Shown piece by piece: positions 23,891-34,052 of a stretch of 64,000 nt of DNA. Below the pieces are notes generated by a model. That model was not told where the DNA came from and ran no database searches. It was given only the letters and a program-made list of their open reading frames with translations. Within the stretch, counting starts at the first letter, position 1; the number at the start of each line of letters is the position of its first letter. The stretch spans positions 16,083,770-16,147,769 of the forward strand of contig CM046333.1 of the NCBI GenBank assembly GCA_025403435.1. Reading direction: 5' to 3'. The position numbers were made by a program, and so were the translations under genes. This DNA comes from Artocarpus heterophyllus (Eukaryota; Streptophyta; Magnoliopsida; Rosales; Moraceae).

Positions 23891-24392
23891 AAAGAACAAA
23901 ATCACATATTCACATAAGAATTCACATAAAACAACCAATAAAATTCAAACAATGACATATCCCATCACAAGAAACCTGTAACAACATTAATATTTAGTCT
24001 TTGGACAGAAATATTAACTTGTAAGTGGTGTTCTTGGTGCAGTGATCAAATATTAACAATAAATTATGTCAAATAATAAGCTAATCTTTGGATCCACTTA
24101 TTATTCACATACCAAAAATAACCATATAATTGTTACATATTCATCACCACAGGTATGAATTTAATTCTGCCAAATATTAAACTTCCTTTGGGCCGATTAA
24201 TATTCGCATGAATTAAATTCACACAACCTTCTTAATATCACAAATTAATTAATATCTACAAAAGAGGCTACTTTGGCAGCTTATTGATTCAATTAATTAA
24301 TTTGACAATATTAATTATCTAAAAACACAATTTGAATTTTAAAGTTGCATCCAAAATTGACCCCAAAAATTTAATAAAAAAAGTCAACTGGT

Positions 24393-24919
24393 CGGTCAAC
24401 GGTCAAAGTCAACGTTGACCGTTGACCGGGGAAGGTCAAAGGGCCGGGTTGGGTTGTGGACCGGGTCAGTTTACCCAACCCGGGTCCACATTCAGCCCCC
24501 CCCCGGTTCTCTACCTCCTCTTTTTTTTTTTTTTTTTTTTTTAAATCCGGGTCACCCAGGGGTTGAGGCCCTGGGTGTCCAACTGGTCACGGGCCTATTT
24601 GGCCCGTGCAACCAGTAAAGTTCTGGGCCGAAGCCCAGAACTGTCTTCACTCCCAGGGGTCGCGACCCCCCCTGGGTATCGACGCCAGGCGGTTGGCTCT
24701 GCCAACCGCCAAAGTTGCTTCGTCTCGCCGGCGTGCTGCTCGCCGGCGCGGCCTGACGTCCACGCTCTGAAGACCCCGGCGCCGGCGGCGGAACAGCGGC
24801 AGCTGGCAAAACCCAAAAACAGCCATCGTTTTTTTTTTTTTATATATACAAAGAACGCCGGCCGAACAGCGGCTTTAGGCCGCCGTTTCCACTCCTTCGT
24901 CGCGGCTAGAGACCGCGAC
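24393..24919 (-). other. Hairpin cluster in the Copia 5' leader
   Basis: Consecutive inverted repeats, many perfect, lie in the leader. 14-bp arms are at 24393-24406/24415-24428; 10-bp arms at 24445-24454/24473-24482; 9-bp arms at 24553-24561/24569-24577; 8-bp arms at 24588-24595/24601-24608, extended by actggt/accagt. Further 10-bp arms are at 24619-24628/24633-24642, an imperfect stem at 24652-24676, 10-bp arms at 24688-24697/24701-24710, and 7-bp arms at 24899-24905/24913-24919. Unlike the rest of the element, the region is GC-rich. Transcribed on the minus strand, it would be a highly folded RNA leader between primer site and gag. A function in packaging or translation is only an inference. 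Confidence 0.75.
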
Positions 24920-25239
24920 TATCCTTCTCCGGCGCCGCCCAAGGGTCGCGTCTTGATTTTCTCGCCGGCGACAGTGAGATTGCCGCCGGTATACCAAAGG
25001 GTTACTCAACCCAGCAAACAAACGAATAACTTGATTCAAATACACCAAAACGATTCTCACACACAATCAATGCATTACTCGAGTCATTAATGACTTTTGA
25101 CCAAAGGAAAGAAAAACAGAAGTCAACATATACGGCAGCCTTGAATCATGCACAGCAATACGTACAGTGTCTAAATTCATGAATCCATATTAAACAAAAC
25201 TTTTGAGAAAAAATTTCTCAATAATTCAACATGAAATCC

Positions 25240-25251
25240 GCTCTGATGCCA
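25240..25251 (-). other. Copia primer-binding site
   Basis: The minus strand reads TGGCATCAGAGC two bases inside the 5' LTR. It matches the usual plant initiator-methionine tRNA site TGGTATCAGAGC except for one base. It would prime minus-strand DNA synthesis. Confidence 0.8.
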
Positions 25252-25253
25252 CT

Positions 25254-25737
25254 TGTTAGACCAGATTGAACTAAAATTTCTACAGGATCGTTCATGTCAA
25301 ACTATTGAGAAGAATCATACCAAATTGCGGAAGCGTACCTGAATTCATGATCTTGAATTGATATGGGTTATTGCCTTCCAATTCAATACGTATTCCTTGA
25401 ATTCTTTTCTGAAGATGGGATTTCAGAGAAGTAGGAATATCTGAAAATTTTCTGAATGAATGATGATACGTATGAATTGGGGACCATAACCTAAATATAT
25501 AACTTTTGTTATTTTAGTGTATTTCCAGTTTCGCCCATCATAAAATCTGAAAATTGCAAATTGGTATCTACACATATAATATTAACAAATATAACTCATA
25601 CATTATTTTTAATACCCAATAAAGCCTTTTAACTTTATCTTAATTATATCACTTTAATTTAGGCTTTACTTTAAGATAGCATTATATAACACATTTAATT
25701 ACATATGTGTGCCCACATGAAAAATTATTTTCTAACA
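25254..25737 (-). repeat. Copia 5' LTR
   Basis: This is the partner of 19016-19499, with identical length and ends and about nine base differences counted by eye. The primer-binding site lies inside it on the left, which makes this the 5' LTR. Confidence 0.95.
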
Positions 25738-25742
25738 GTGGG

Positions 25743-26195
25743 AAGTCGTCATCGTCATCAGCAGGGACAAGGTCTTCCCACGGAGGGGGTGGCAAGTGGG
25801 GAAGAGACTTGCGACGTCAGGGGATGTGTGAGGGTTTGACGGCTACGGATCAACGGCATTCTCATGGCGGCCGAATCGAGACAGAACCACGATGGGCGCG
25901 AAGGCGTCATGATGGAGACGCGTTCTTAGTTGCACCCGCTCCAACAATGATGGGTCACGACAGTTTGCGAACCTCAACTGTTGCAATGTGATGGAAGGTG
26001 CGATACCACCCCATCACGACCTCCACCAACGATCTTGGAGACCACCACCGACCCCTACTCGAAATGTGGGGTTGATGGCAACCAATGGCACGACCTCCAT
26101 CGCCATCTAGCGTCGCCAAGGTCGATCACCACCCACCCAAATGGTCACCTACAAGACTAGACTTTTCTTTTTGCATTTTTTAATAAATCTGGTGT
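25743..26195. other. GC-rich flank without recognised gene
   Basis: This segment is GC-rich and continues from 19010 once the Copia element is removed. An open frame at 25707-25991 starts inside the LTR and so is not real. I see no domain. Confidence 0.4.
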
Positions 26196-26203
26196 GTTTA
26201 AAC

Positions 26204-26890
26204 TAGGAGCGCACAAAAACCGCCCGCACCCGCCCTCGGCCCGTCCGAAAAAAAAGACTATGCAGGTTCAACCCACCTATTGGCGGGTTCAACCAGCCCG
26301 CCTACATATGTTGGCGGGCGGGTACGGTTTTAAATTTTAGGGGCGGGTTCAACCCGAACCCGCCCGCCTAATTCTTAAAAAAAAAAAAAAAATCTTAATC
26401 TAAACCTCCCTCACTCCTCACTCTTTAAAAAGAAAAAGAGCATTTGACTTTGTTCATCATTTCATCTGTAGTATCTTGTTATTTTCGAACCCAATGAACA
26501 GGTTTTATGGAAGAACAAGAATTCTTGACTTTGTTCATCACTTCATCTGTAGTTGATGCTTCTTGTTGCAATGAATGATTATGTTTCTTAATTTGTTGTG
26601 AATATGGTTATTGTCTTTAGGCGTCAAACTTGGTTATTGTTGAGAATGTTTCATACATTATCGTCTTATATTTTCTACAAATTTTCTTCACTTTTTTTTA
26701 ATAAAAAAGAGCTCAAAAAATTATATTGTACATTAGTGTAGACCCAACCCGCCCCACCCGCCCGCCCCCAAACCTAAACCACCCGCCATTCCATGGGCGG
26801 TTTGTGGGTTGGTTAATCGCCAACCCATCACTTAAAAAAACCGACCCGCACCCGCCCAAAAACCACAAAACCGTCCGTTGTTCACCCCTA
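26204..26890. mobile_element. Non-autonomous hAT-like element (687 bp)
   Basis: The ends are taggagcgcacaaaaaccg and, on the opposite strand, taggggtgaacaacggacgg. They are flanked by an 8-bp duplication GTTTAAAC at 26196-26203 and 26891-26898. Subterminal blocks of cccgcccgcaccc occur near both ends in opposite orientation (gggcgggt/acccgccc). There is no transposase. Eight-base duplications and TAGGGGTG ends are hallmarks of the hAT superfamily. Confidence 0.85.
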
Positions 26891-26898
26891 GTTTAAAC

Positions 26899-28505
26899 TC
26901 ATTGAACTAAGGTGAGCTTGTTTACTTTTTACTGTTGAATCCAAATCTAATGGACGAAAAAAAGGCCTCATAGTTCTCATCATAGCATAAGGTCTTCCGA
27001 ATGGATAGGCATTCTTCCAAGTGTATGTCACTTATTTTATTCACTTATCTTTGATTCGTCCAAAATGTTTTTTCTTAAACAACAGACATTTGTAGTATAA
27101 AAAAGTTGTCGTATCCACGTGGAGGTAAAAATTTTATAACTCAAGAAATTATTAAAAATAAACATTCAAAAAGGCAAGCAGTTTTTCAAAATAAAGTTTA
27201 AAACATAAGAAATATTTTTGTGATTTTTTTAATCCAAAATTTAAAATATAAAATTAAAACGATAAAGTTTTGAGAATTTCTTGTATGTTTAACAACTGAT
27301 ATGGAATTTTAAATCTAAAGAAATATTTATCTAAAGCATTTGATTTATTATATCATTTCTCGTTAATTGCAAGCATTTTTACTATTTTTATAAGTCAACC
27401 GAGAACGACAATATAGCAAGCCATAATACGGTAAGGGTTTTCTTATAAAAGTAGCAAAACAATCATCTCTTACTAATGATTAGGTGCACTAATTATAAAA
27501 ATAATAACCGCTGTCACTACAATTATAATTAACATAATTTTAAGATAAAAAAATAATAACAAACTAAAATTAATATATTTTAATGGAATTGTGTTAACTC
27601 CGGCAACACCTAGTCTTATTAAATAGTCTAAGAATAAACTATGTCATCTTCTGTCGACAACAAATTAAGAATTACCAAACATTTACTATGCTAGCCTATG
27701 TCTATAATGTAGTACAAACTCAACTTAATAAACGAGTATGACTTCAGTATTATTAATATTAATTATGTAACACAATTAAATTACATAAAAAAATCATAAC
27801 TGAATTTATGTAAAAATTAAGCAACATAACAACATCAACAATAATTATAAAAAACTTAAAAAATATAATTTATTCTACAAAAATATAAGCATTACAACAC
27901 AGATATAAAATCAAAATTTATATCAAAATACTATGCATATAAAATCATCTTTTTGTCTCACTAAACTCTCTACATTAATTTAAATATTATTTTATTATTT
28001 TCAAGGGATGCCGCTGAGCAGAGGTTAAGCAATAAAAAAACCACTGAAAGAAGAATGAGAGAAGGGGCCAAAGGCCCGTGGACGTGTGCGTTCAGGGAGA
28101 GAAATCTCCCAGATCTATTCCCTCTTTTCATTTTTTTACTATTTTTTAGAAAAAGTCTCCCAACGATACTTAAAAATCAGTTGATTATCTATAAAGAAAG
28201 CTTTTTTTAGTTCCACTTAATGAAGAAAGACTTGTCGGAAGCATTGGTTTTTCCAACGAAAACTAAGCACTCTTTTCTTACACTGTGCACTGACCGGAGT
28301 AAACTTCAACTCGCATTGACCTTAGAAATTTCCTTCCTATTGCACTGACCAAATTAAGTTGCTCGAGTTGACCTTCCAATGCATTTTTTTCGACACAGTA
28401 GGGTACACTGAACACCAACCCATAAGTACAAGCAAGGCAAATGACTCATCAAGAAGGTATGGAACCTCCCCTTTTATAGTGATAAAAAAAATCACTATTT
28501 AAATA
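26899..28505. other. AT-rich spacer left of the viral insertion
   Basis: No gene was recognised. It ends in an AT-only tract with repeated ttatattatatta blocks (about 28505-28570), followed by a small perfect hairpin aacttgc-aag-gcaagtt at about 28577-28593, just outside the viral sequence. Confidence 0.45.
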
Positions 28506-28602
28506 GTAAAAATATTATTATATTAATTATTTATTATATTATATTATATTATATTTATTATTATTATTCTATAACAACTTGCAAGGCAAGTTGATTCCCC
28601 CT

Positions 28603-28727
28603 GATCTTGGTCCATTTCTGAGAAGCAACTCGGTGTCCCAAATCCGATAAGTCAGGTCGTAAATCCCTATAAATGCCAAGAGGGCGAGACAAGGGGTAGA
28701 TAAACTTCTCGAGACAAAGACCCTAGG
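28603..28727 (+). repeat. Viral terminal redundancy, left copy
   Basis: The sequence from gatcttggtccatttctg to agaccctagg matches 35373-35497 with about two substitutions. It is part of the viral leader downstream of the poly(A) site. Confidence 0.95.
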
Positions 28728-28742
28728 CCATTCCTCGTAAAT

Positions 28743-28754
28743 TGGTATCAGAGC
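28743..28754 (+). other. Viral primer-binding site (tRNA-Met)
   Basis: TGGTATCAGAGC is the exact complement type used by plant pararetroviruses and Copia elements to prime reverse transcription on initiator tRNA-Met. It lies 39 bases before the polyprotein ATG. Confidence 0.9.
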
Positions 28755-28793
28755 CCTGTTCATTTTTGATTTTGAATCTTTATACTCACAATC

Positions 28794-31700
28794 ATGAACT
28801 CAGAATCCTCAAATTCTTCTTCTACTTCTTCTTCCTTACCACTTGTACCTTCTTTCAGAAAATCCACCTCTTCAAAGTTAGACTTTCTCTACGAAATATC
28901 CTATCTTCCTGATGAAAGCAAAATTAATTCCGAATCTCTCCCATTGATAAATCCTTACCATGCCTTCATGAAAAGTTCTAAACCTTTCACCCAGTCCATA
29001 AAAGCTCTCATAAGACCTTCGTACAAAGCTCCTAAAGAGTATGTTCAGGCCTCTAAGTTCAGCCAATGTCAACTCCCAGCTGTCTCTCACGAACAACTGG
29101 TGACTTTACAAATTCCATCTGAACTACCACCTCACTGGATTTCTCAAGGCTACACCCATATTCATTTTGGGGCAATCCGCCTTGCCCTTACATATCATGC
29201 CAGAAAGGGTTTACCAATTTCAGCTCGTATTGGTTTACTCGATACCCGCTTGAGAAAGTACCAACAAGCAAGTATTGCTACTATTGAGACCACCCTCAAT
29301 GCAGGAACTGTGATTATCACACTGTTCCCGAATTTCAACATGTCTCTTATGGATAAGCGTCTTTTAGATGCTCTCAAGGTACAGGTCCAGATCGTTGGTG
29401 TTGACCAAGATCCAAACTCCATTGGATCTACTCTCCACTATCAGATGGCTTATCGCCTCCAAGATCATGCACTTGATCTAGCACTTCCAGCTTCGACAGA
29501 TGCGTTGATGATCAAGGTCGACTCAGACCAAGTCCCGGTTTGTACCCACATCCCAAGGCAGATCACCAACGAAGAACTCCAGAAGTTGCTGCCTAGCTCG
29601 TGGATCACAAACTATGAAAAGGCTAAGCAAGTTCCTCCTCTTATGCACTTGAAGGAACCAACATACAAGACTCTTGCTGACGGAAACACAGAAATAATCT
29701 TCGACAGAAGTGAAAGTTCCTCTCATGGCCTTTTCACTACTCAATACATGATGACTCGTGTTTCTCACCCTCCTTTAATGGCCGAAGTCCCCTCCTTTAA
29801 CAATTATGGCGATCCAGTCTATGCTTTCCAGTCCCATAATGGTCACTGTTATTGGGATGTTTGTGACTGTCCTGATTGTTCTAAACCCGACGAACACTAT
29901 GAACCACGTCGCCCTAAAAGGCAAAGTTCGGGGAAAAGGCTTAAACAGAAATACCTCCAAGGTGATCAGTCCGTAGGACCTCTTGGTCAGCCTTCCGGAA
30001 AATTTGACTATCTAGTCACCTATTCTGCCCCTGACCACTTTGGTAAACCTGTTCCAAACCCCACTGGTTGGAACAATGCAAACCATACGTATGATCCTCC
30101 ATTACCTCCTGATCAGACTCCTATTCCAGCTTATATGATGGGATCTATTCCCTCCTCCTCCTCTCCATATGATGAGGACTTCCCACCAATTCGGTCGTAT
30201 CAATCTCAGGATGGTACCATTGCACATCAACCAAAGATTGCAAACCCCACTACAAGAGAAGCTGATGGATCTACTAAACGAGTCTCTCCTGCTGAAGCCA
30301 CTCTAAACTGGCAATCTGAGAATATGATTTCTCAGAACAAGATTTTGCAAAAGATTGAGACACGTACAGCACAGCTCAAGCTGGATGTCCAGGAATCCCA
30401 GCACTTCATCATTCAAAGCTTATCGGCAAAAATCCAACAAGTCCATGAAGAACTTATGCTGCTAATAAAGTCCTCGGTAGTCTCAACAAGCCTCTTCATT
30501 GAAAAGGAAACCGAAATGAAAAACCTCAAGCTTCAATATGAAGATCTCCAACGGCAAGAAAGCATAAAAGCCGCAGCTGCAGTCGCAGAAACCACCCCAT
30601 GGCGTTTCACTACTATGCCAAAGGATCCACAACCTTTGGTAACATCTAAGCCAGCCTCTTCTTCTATGATGCGTCTAAAACAAATACTAGACGAACAAGA
30701 CCAAGCAAAGCAGGCGAAACAAAAGAAAGCCAAAGCCAAGATGAAAGATTTGCCACAACCTTCTACCCAACAGCTGATGGCACAACAACCAAAGAATCCA
30801 TTGTCTCATGCCTTACGCCAACAGCCACAAACATCCTCCTCATCTCCCGATCACTCTCCTGATTCAGACTCAACAGATTCCTCTGAAGATGAATCAAGCT
30901 CTTCAAATTCTTCCACCTTCGAAGAATTTTCATCTGAAGAATCCCTTACTGATGATGATGGTCCCTTACACTTAATGGCCCAAAGCACCAAAGAAGAACA
31001 GCCTGAAACCTCTCAGGACTATCAAGTCGAGGAACAAGAAGACGCCCGTCAAGATAATCACGGTGCAAAATCCTCAAAGTTCCACACTTTCACCCTTGAT
31101 GACATTCCTCCTCATCAATGGCATACTAGGTTCCAGGAATTCAAAGCATGGCTTCTAATCGAAACACAAAAGCCACGAATGGAAACCAAGACTGTCCTCC
31201 TCGGATTTGCCTCTCGATTCACAGGCATACTCCAAGAATGGTGGAAAAGTCTAGGAGATTATCGCCAGCTCCAATTCCTCCAACTGGAAAACATTGAAGA
31301 AGCACTCTCCATCGTCTACAACAAATTCTGCAGACAAGACACTCAGACAACAGAAAAGTTACGTGCTGAATTCTTCAAGACGAAATGTTGTTCCATGGAT
31401 AAAAAGGACTTGGAAAAACACTTCAAAAGGATGTCCCAACGATTCTACCAAATCGGTGGCATCAATGACCCTAATCTGAAGCAAGCATATCTCTCCTCCA
31501 TTCCTGAGCCGCTTGGAGAAGAAACAACTCGTCTCCTTGCTCAGTCCGGAAAAACCCTTCAAAATACCACTCTCGGAGAACTTTACCAGCTGACAATTCG
31601 TGCCCTGGATAAGATGTGCTCACAGAACAAATTCCTCCAGGAATATCTAAAACAATCAAAGCACCTTGATCGAGTCTGCAACAAAAAAGACTTACAGATC

Positions 31701-34043
31701 AAATGTCCAGAAAATCAGACATGCTCTTGTCATCCTCGGAAATCTTACAAGGCCTATCGAAAGAAAATCTTTTCCAGAGATTCTAGACCTCTTTTCCGAC
31801 GAAGAAAGAAACGATTTGTCAAATTCCTCCGCAAGAAACGACACATCAGAAAATCCACAGATAAATGCTACAAATGTGGAAAAAAGGGTCACTTTGCTAA
31901 AGAATGTCCCCATGGCAAAACCGCCAAACTCATCACTCACATTGAAGACATCACTGGACTCTCTCTTTCTGACAATGACATTGAATCTGTCTTTTCTCTT
32001 GATGATGAACCATCAGCAGATTCAATTTGCGCCTTTGAACAACTCAAGGAATCTTCTCTCAACTATCAGATAGGCTCGACCAACATAGCTCAACCTATCC
32101 CAATAATTCCTATGAGGATTTTCCCCTCCAAGTATGCACGTCCAATCAAAGTTGCTGCCTTCTTCGACACAGGCGCCTCTTATTCAATGATGAATCCCGA
32201 CATTCTTCCAACAGAATATTGGCGGCAGAAACAACAATTCTTCCATGCTGCTAATAGTGCCATTTTCAAAACCGACCTAATCAGCAAGCCTATAAGACTT
32301 GAATTCTTCCCAGGATGCTCCACACGACACCAAGTCATTGGATCTAAACTCCCCGGGAAAGATCTTATCATAGGCTTCAATGTCTATACAAAGATGCAAG
32401 GATTAAGAATCCTACCTACAGGCCTCGCCTACAAGGCTCACTTCAGAAGTTGGGAATCAATCCCAAACTTTTTCCAGTTCACCACAGATCCATTCCAATC
32501 AATTAGGGATCGCCTAATTCAACACTCTTGTGCAACCTCTCACACAGAGTTCCTTGCCAAATGTCCTCATCCTTTGTGGACCCGAAGTGAATTCTTTGTT
32601 TCTCTTCCCTTCAAGCAAAATGAAGATATCAATCCAACCAAGGCAAGTCATCCAGGAATGAATCCACAGCATCAACAAATGGCGATTCAAGAATGTCAAG
32701 AGCTTCAACAACAAGGCCTAATTGAAGCAACGTCGTCTCCTTGGGCATGTCATGCCTTTTACGTCAACAACCGTGCTGAACAAGTCAGAGGAAAGCAGAG
32801 ATTAGTCATCAACTATAAGCCATTAAACCAATTTTTGGCAGATGACAAATTTCCTCTTCCCAACCGAAATACTTTGTTCTCAAACCTTACCAATGCCAGA
32901 GTATTCTCAAAGTTTGACCTAAAAGCAGGTTTTTGGCAACTGGGAATAAAGCCAGAAGACCGGCCCAAAACAGCTTTTTCTATCCCGAACCACCATTCCG
33001 TTCTTTCCTTTGGGCTTAAGACTGCCCCATCTCTCTTCCAAAAAACCATGACCCGCATTTATGGCCCAATTCTCCATCATGCCTTAATATACATAGACGA
33101 CATACTCCTATTTTCCCCTGATCAAAATATCCATTTGGATTTACTGGCCCAGTTCATTCAGATCATTGAAGCCCACGGTATCATGCTCTCTGAAAAGAAA
33201 ATGATTATTGGGCAACCCAAAATTGATTTTCTTGGCATGACCCTTTGCGAAGGGACTTATCAGGCCCAACCTCACATAGCCCAAGAGCTACTCAAATTCC
33301 CTGACAAGGACTTCTCAAAGGTCCAAATCCAACAGTTTTTGGGAATTATCAATTATCTTCGAGACTTCGTGCCGAAGATATCAAAATTGACCAGTCCTCT
33401 CACACACCTTTTGAGGAAAGATGCTCCACCATGGGATAATGGGCATACTACAGCTGTCAAGAATCTTAAACAGATAATGCAGACCCTACCACCATTGTCT
33501 ATCCCATCCGATGGAAAAAGGATCGTGCAGACAGATGCCAGTAACACTCACTGGGGGGCCATTCTCCTTGAAGAAGACACGAATAAAGCAAGAAGGATAT
33601 GCGGATATAAAAGCGGATCTTTTAAAGATTCGCAGCAGCATTATCACTCTACTTTCAAGGAGCTACTCGCAATCAAACATGGAATCTCGAAATTTGAGTT
33701 CCACCTCATTGGCCACCACTTTCTGGTCGAAACAGACTCAGCAGTTGCAGCAAGAATGATCAAGATCAAGACCAACAAAGCCATTAATGCCCAGCTAATC
33801 AGGTTAGCTGTGTGGTTTGATCAATTTTCCTTCGACATTAAGCATATAAAAGGAAAAGACAATATCATCCCTGACTACCTCTCTCGACCACCTATAAAAG
33901 GTCATTCCCAGAACTCAGCAAATCTCATCCACATTCCATACATCTTTACGATGGATTCCTCTTCTCATCCACAACAGTTTTTTCCCAGAGATGCCCATGT
34001 TATTTTACAAGACAAAAATACCAAAGAGAAGGCCACCAAATGA
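28794..34043 (+). CDS. Caulimovirus polyprotein (movement, coat, protease, RT, RNase H), intact frame
   Basis: A single 1749-residue frame without stops. Residues about 60-250 resemble the 30K movement-protein fold (LLDTRL near 150, with hydrophobic strands around it). A cysteine cluster with spacing C-x4-C-x-C-x2-C sits at about 351-362. A coiled coil follows (about 509-590), then Ser/Asp-rich sequence, and the coat region (about 763-954). A basic stretch precedes the CCHC knuckle CYKCGKKGHFAKEC at 1025. Protease has DTGAS with Asp at 1125. RT has YIDD at 1433, and RNase H has TDAS with Asp at 1581. It would supply cell-to-cell movement, capsid and genome copying. The frame opens at the first ATG after the primer site. 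Intactness is unusual for an old integrated copy; whether it is expressed cannot be told from sequence. Confidence 0.93.
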   Translation: MNSESSNSSSTSSSLPLVPSFRKSTSSKLDFLYEISYLPDESKINSESLPLINPYHAFMKSSKPFTQSIKALIRPSYKAPKEYVQASKFSQCQLPAVSHEQLVTLQIPSELPPHWISQGYTHIHFGAIRLALTYHARKGLPISARIGLLDTRLRKYQQASIATIETTLNAGTVIITLFPNFNMSLMDKRLLDALKVQVQIVGVDQDPNSIGSTLHYQMAYRLQDHALDLALPASTDALMIKVDSDQVPVCTHIPRQITNEELQKLLPSSWITNYEKAKQVPPLMHLKEPTYKTLADGNTEIIFDRSESSSHGLFTTQYMMTRVSHPPLMAEVPSFNNYGDPVYAFQSHNGHCYWDVCDCPDCSKPDEHYEPRRPKRQSSGKRLKQKYLQGDQSVGPLGQPSGKFDYLVTYSAPDHFGKPVPNPTGWNNANHTYDPPLPPDQTPIPAYMMGSIPSSSSPYDEDFPPIRSYQSQDGTIAHQPKIANPTTREADGSTKRVSPAEATLNWQSENMISQNKILQKIETRTAQLKLDVQESQHFIIQSLSAKIQQVHEELMLLIKSSVVSTSLFIEKETEMKNLKLQYEDLQRQESIKAAAAVAETTPWRFTTMPKDPQPLVTSKPASSSMMRLKQILDEQDQAKQAKQKKAKAKMKDLPQPSTQQLMAQQPKNPLSHALRQQPQTSSSSPDHSPDSDSTDSSEDESSSSNSSTFEEFSSEESLTDDDGPLHLMAQSTKEEQPETSQDYQVEEQEDARQDNHGAKSSKFHTFTLDDIPPHQWHTRFQEFKAWLLIETQKPRMETKTVLLGFASRFTGILQEWWKSLGDYRQLQFLQLENIEEALSIVYNKFCRQDTQTTEKLRAEFFKTKCCSMDKKDLEKHFKRMSQRFYQIGGINDPNLKQAYLSSIPEPLGEETTRLLAQSGKTLQNTTLGELYQLTIRALDKMCSQNKFLQEYLKQSKHLDRVCNKKDLQIKCPENQTCSCHPRKSYKAYRKKIFSRDSRPLFRRRKKRFVKFLRKKRHIRKSTDKCYKCGKKGHFAKECPHGKTAKLITHIEDITGLSLSDNDIESVFSLDDEPSADSICAFEQLKESSLNYQIGSTNIAQPIPIIPMRIFPSKYARPIKVAAFFDTGASYSMMNPDILPTEYWRQKQQFFHAANSAIFKTDLISKPIRLEFFPGCSTRHQVIGSKLPGKDLIIGFNVYTKMQGLRILPTGLAYKAHFRSWESIPNFFQFTTDPFQSIRDRLIQHSCATSHTEFLAKCPHPLWTRSEFFVSLPFKQNEDINPTKASHPGMNPQHQQMAIQECQELQQQGLIEATSSPWACHAFYVNNRAEQVRGKQRLVINYKPLNQFLADDKFPLPNRNTLFSNLTNARVFSKFDLKAGFWQLGIKPEDRPKTAFSIPNHHSVLSFGLKTAPSLFQKTMTRIYGPILHHALIYIDDILLFSPDQNIHLDLLAQFIQIIEAHGIMLSEKKMIIGQPKIDFLGMTLCEGTYQAQPHIAQELLKFPDKDFSKVQIQQFLGIINYLRDFVPKISKLTSPLTHLLRKDAPPWDNGHTTAVKNLKQIMQTLPPLSIPSDGKRIVQTDASNTHWGAILLEEDTNKARRICGYKSGSFKDSQQHYHSTFKELLAIKHGISKFEFHLIGHHFLVETDSAVAARMIKIKTNKAINAQLIRLAVWFDQFSFDIKHIKGKDNIIPDYLSRPPIKGHSQNSANLIHIPYIFTMDSSSHPQQFFPRDAHVILQDKNTKEKATK

Positions 34044-34052
34044 GCCATATTC

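Larger units (their letters stand above)
19016..25737 (-). mobile_element. Copia LTR retrotransposon, defective (6.7 kb)
   Basis: The element has two 484-bp LTRs beginning TGTTAGACC and ending TTTTCTAACA, and a 5-bp target duplication GTGGG at 19011-19015 and 25738-25742. The coding strand is minus, so the 5' LTR is the right one. Beside it lies TGGCATCAGAGC (complement of 25240-25251), one mismatch from the usual initiator-Met primer site. Beside the 3' LTR lies AAGTGGGAGAT, a polypurine tract. The domain order gag, GAG-pre-integrase, integrase, RT, RNase H is that of Copia, and the wording resembles the Tnt1 group. The reading frame is broken many times. By eye the LTRs differ at about nine positions (about 2%), indicating a fairly recent insertion. 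Confidence 0.95.

Noticed and set aside
24415..25090. Open frames on both strands in the GC-rich leader
   Set aside because: GC-rich sequence rarely has stops by chance; frames conflict and the region is explained by hairpins in the Copia leader.
28878..33547. Short minus-strand frames inside the viral polyprotein
   Set aside because: All are antisense to the continuous polyprotein frame and carry no domain.
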